Assembly (NCBI RefSeq): GCF_014645835.1
Contig: NZ_BMMM01000004.1
Location: 341,884 to 405,883, forward strand
Source: Streptomyces albiflavescens
Lineage (GTDB): Bacteria; Actinomycetota; Actinomycetes; Streptomycetales; Streptomycetaceae
Direction: 5' to 3'
Length of the DNA stretch: 64,000 nt
Part shown: one piece after another, positions 61,694 through 64,000 of the stretch
Layout: every line of letters starts with the position of its first letter
Position numbering within the stretch: the stretch's first letter is position 1
Program-made: the position numbers and the translations under genes
Notes under the pieces: generated by a model
What the model saw: the letters and a program-made list of their open reading frames with translations, nothing else
What the model was told of the DNA's origin: nothing
Databases searched by the model: none

Positions 61694-63421
61694 TCACATA
61701 CGGTCAGGGGCATCGATTCCGAGGAGGCCCAGGCCCAGCTCCAGTGTCCGAGCGGTGATATCACACAGAGCCAGGCGGCTCTGCTTGACATCATCCTCGG
61801 CGCGCAGGACAGGGCACTTCTCGTAGAAGCTCGTGAACGCCGACGCCAACCCGTACAGGTAGTTGGCGAGCTTGTGGAACTCCAGCGTCTCGGAGACCTC
61901 GGCGAGGAGGCTGCTGAATTCAAGCAGCTCCAGAGCGAGGGCACGCTCGGCAGGCTCGGTGATGACCAGCTTCTCAACACCTTGCAGCGGTGTTTCCACA
62001 CCAGCGCGGCGGAAGATGGAGCAGATCCGGGCTCGCGCGTATTGCAGGTAGGGGGCGGTGTTGCCTTCGAACGACACCATCCGGTCGACGTCGAAGACGT
62101 AGTCCCGCGTGCGGTCGGTGGAGAGATCCGCGTACTTGACGGCGCCGATACCGACCGCCTGGGCGACTGCGGCACGGGCCTCTTCATCAAGCTCGGGGTT
62201 CTTCTCGGCAACCACCGCGGATGCCCTGACCACGGCCTCTTCGAGGAGGTCCACCAGCTTCACTGACTTGCCGGCGCGGGTGCGCAGCATCTTGCCGTCG
62301 TCGCCGAGGATCGACCCGTGTCCGACGTGCTCGGCGCGGGCGGGCGGAACGAGCCAGCGTGCATCCCGTGCCACGTCGTAGATCATCGCGAGGTGCTGGT
62401 GCTGGGGCAGGCCCACGACGTACAGCAGGCGGGTGGCGTGGAGGTTCCGCAGGCGGTGCCGGATCGTGGCGAGGTCGGTGGCGCCGTATCCGAAGCCGCC
62501 GTCGCCCTTCTTGACGATGATCGGCAGAGGGTCGCCCTTCCGGTTCCTGTAGCCCTCGGGGAACACGCATTGGGCGCCGTCGCTCGCCCGCAGGAGGCCG
62601 AGCTCGTCCAGCTCATCCACTACGGACTGGAGCTGGTCGTTGTAGTAGCTCTCACCGAAGAAGTCGTCTTCGGTGAGGCGGACGCCCAGCATGCCGTAGA
62701 CGGTCATGAAGTACTTCTTCGACTCGTCCACGAGCGTCTTCCACAGACGCAGGGTCGTCTCGTCGCCGCTCTGCAGCATGACGACCCGCTTGCGGGCGCG
62801 GTTCTTGAACGTCTCGTCGGCGTCGAACTTGACGCGAGCGGCCCTGTAGAAGCCGTTGAGGTCGCCGACCGACAGTTCGTGTGCGGCCTCGGATTCTCCG
62901 ATGTCCAGCAGGTGCTCGACGAGCATGCCGAAGGGGGTACCCCACTCGCCGATGTGGTTCTGGCGAATGATGGTGTGCCCTTGCCACTCCAGGAGGCGCA
63001 CGGCTGCGTCGCCGATGATCGTCGAACGCAGATGTCCGACGTGCATCTCCTTGGCTGCGTTCGGGGCGGAGTAGTCGATCGCGATGGTCTCTGGGGTCTT
63101 GGCCTGCGGTACGCCGAGCCGCTCGTCACCGATGGTGTCAGTGAGGAGACGTGCGAGAACCTCGTCGGAGAAGGTCAGGTTGATGAAGCCGGGCCCCGAG
63201 ATCTCGACCGAGGAGCAGAGATCATCGAGCTGCGCGGCCTCTACGACCCGGCCGGCGATCTCGCGCGGGTTGCCACCGATCTTGCGAACCAGCGCCAAGG
63301 CGGCGTCCGACTGGAAGTGAGCGTGCTGGGATCGTCGGATGACCGGGTCGACGGGGGCGCCGGCCACCGTCTCAAATGCCGGGGCCAACCTCTGATGCAG
63401 CAATTCTTCCAGATTCGCCAT
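61694..63421 (-). CDS. argS: Arginyl-tRNA synthetase, cluster-associated copy
   Basis: 575 residues, class I. APNAAKEMHVGHLRSTIIGD holds the HIGH-equivalent (HVGH), YATD-like GYGATDLATIRHRL and GKMLRTRAGKSVKLVDLLEE (the ArgRS version of KMSKS) are present, and the C-terminal anticodon domain is complete. It charges tRNA-Arg. Every Streptomyces needs one housekeeping argS, so this may be that gene, but location facing a biosynthetic operon 14 bases away suggests a second copy for self-resistance or for supplying Arg-tRNA as substrate. Confidence 0.93.
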   Translation of the reverse strand: MANLEELLHQRLAPAFETVAGAPVDPVIRRSQHAHFQSDAALALVRKIGGNPREIAGRVVEAAQLDDLCSSVEISGPGFINLTFSDEVLARLLTDTIGDERLGVPQAKTPETIAIDYSAPNAAKEMHVGHLRSTIIGDAAVRLLEWQGHTIIRQNHIGEWGTPFGMLVEHLLDIGESEAAHELSVGDLNGFYRAARVKFDADETFKNRARKRVVMLQSGDETTLRLWKTLVDESKKYFMTVYGMLGVRLTEDDFFGESYYNDQLQSVVDELDELGLLRASDGAQCVFPEGYRNRKGDPLPIIVKKGDGGFGYGATDLATIRHRLRNLHATRLLYVVGLPQHQHLAMIYDVARDARWLVPPARAEHVGHGSILGDDGKMLRTRAGKSVKLVDLLEEAVVRASAVVAEKNPELDEEARAAVAQAVGIGAVKYADLSTDRTRDYVFDVDRMVSFEGNTAPYLQYARARICSIFRRAGVETPLQGVEKLVITEPAERALALELLEFSSLLAEVSETLEFHKLANYLYGLASAFTSFYEKCPVLRAEDDVKQSRLALCDITARTLELGLGLLGIDAPDRM

Positions 63422-64000
63422 TCGAAAAATCTATCCGAGGCGAAAGAACAGTGTCCAATCACAAGATCCAGAGGGCTGGCAACACCTGAAACGCGCCTCG
63501 CGTCGCAGGCCACATTGCCCGCAGGAATGAAGGCGAGCTTTGAAGCTTGCCGATCAGCCGGGACGAAGAGTATGCGGCATTTGTTCCCCAGTCACCGCAA
63601 GATCGTTTATATCTGAGTTCCTGCAGCCACCTTGCAGCCACCTTGTCTCCAGGGCCGTCTGCGACCGGGCGGGAGGCCCTCCCTGACGTCCGAACGTTCA
63701 CCCAGAGCTTCGAGGCGTTTCAGCGAAGGTCTCCGTGAGGCTGCCCAGCACCGCCCTCCCCTTGTCCGCAAAAGCGTAGGAGGGGTATCCGATCAAAGCT
63801 CTGGCAGCTCCTGGACTCATGGGTGCAGCCGGACAAAGTGTCCGGCCTGTTCCAGGCCCGAGAGCGGATACCTCGACCGCCCCGCCCGTGAAGACATCGA
63901 ACTGCGCTGATGGCTGACTCTCAACGGCAGGAGTAGCTGATCGTCGGACCCTACTCCAGCAAGAGCCGGGCCTGCCGACCGGTCGGCAGACGGGCGGGGT
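63422..64000. other. 579-base stretch with no gene I can support
   Basis: It contains the argS promoter side, a less GC-rich patch (63422-63620) and a CCGGACA-AAG-TGTCCGG hairpin near 63830. No convincing reading frame is present. Confidence 0.5.

Noticed and set aside
61754..61764. Third exact GGTGATATCAC inside argS
   Set aside because: It encodes Cys-Asp-Ile-Thr within the conserved C-terminal part of ArgRS and lacks the N4-GTGAT half, so I treat it as coincidence.
63632..63910. Plus-strand frame after argS
   Set aside because: Composition is Arg/Ser/Pro-rich with no domain or ribosome site.

Overview
The window is high-GC chromosomal DNA from a Streptomyces-like actinomycete. The evidence is strong G/C third-position bias, many GTG and TTG starts with GGAGG-type ribosome sites, rare TTA codons, and typical Streptomyces families (XRE/DUF5753 next to DUF397, GPP34, DUF2637, PAS-GAF-PP2C phosphatases). 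No rRNA, intact tRNA or CRISPR array was seen.

Layout. 1-19.9 kb is mostly ordinary: a TPR protein cut by the window edge, an ADP-ribosylglycohydrolase, a sodium:solute symporter, a divergent SDR/unknown pair around a palindromic operator, DUF397 and its XRE regulator, a GPP34 protein, a D,D-carboxypeptidase with a very long Ser/Ala-rich cytoplasmic tail, a polytopic membrane protein, MerR and ArsR regulators, a glutathione peroxidase, an MFS pump and a secreted RTX-repeat protein. 20.0-22.2 kb is a compact promoter-CDPS-P450-terminator unit that closely matches Mycobacterium tuberculosis Rv2275/CYP121 (cyclo-Tyr-Tyr to mycocyclosin). 22.2-32 kb holds a DUF2637 operon, a GNAT enzyme preceded by a TTA-containing mini-ORF, a second SDR, transposase scraps and two paralogous PAS-GAF-PP2C phosphatases.

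32.1-35.7 kb is a mobile-DNA graveyard: an internally deleted IS256-type transposase, two direct copies of the 3' half of a tRNA-Arg(CCU)-like gene (attachment-site scars), a DUF3592 membrane protein, a transposase remnant, a VapBC module and a very AT-rich block. 35.8-44.0 kb is a same-strand sugar-phosphate cassette (ppgK-tkt-tal-pgi-gnd-zwf) that could run a cyclic, NADPH-generating oxidation of glucose; tkt and pgi carry TTA codons. It is followed by a truncated ferredoxin coupled to a ferredoxin reductase fused in frame to a cytochrome P450.

47.5-63.4 kb looks like a coherent biosynthetic gene cluster that I do not recognise. It has a left arm (hexapeptide acyltransferase, APH(6)-like kinase, broken GNAT), a leftward operon (methyltransferase, GT-B glycosyltransferase, 73-residue protein, PhyH dioxygenase) and a rightward operon of seven genes with mostly 4-nt overlaps (two GT-A glycosyltransferases, a kinase-like/PLP-decarboxylase fusion, two nucleotidyltransferase-fold proteins, a PHP phosphoesterase, a sulfotransferase), facing a convergent arginyl-tRNA synthetase gene. 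The three promoter regions share a GGTGATATC-type element in the same orientation, supporting co-regulation. This is the best candidate for an undescribed system. The last 580 bases hold nothing I can call.
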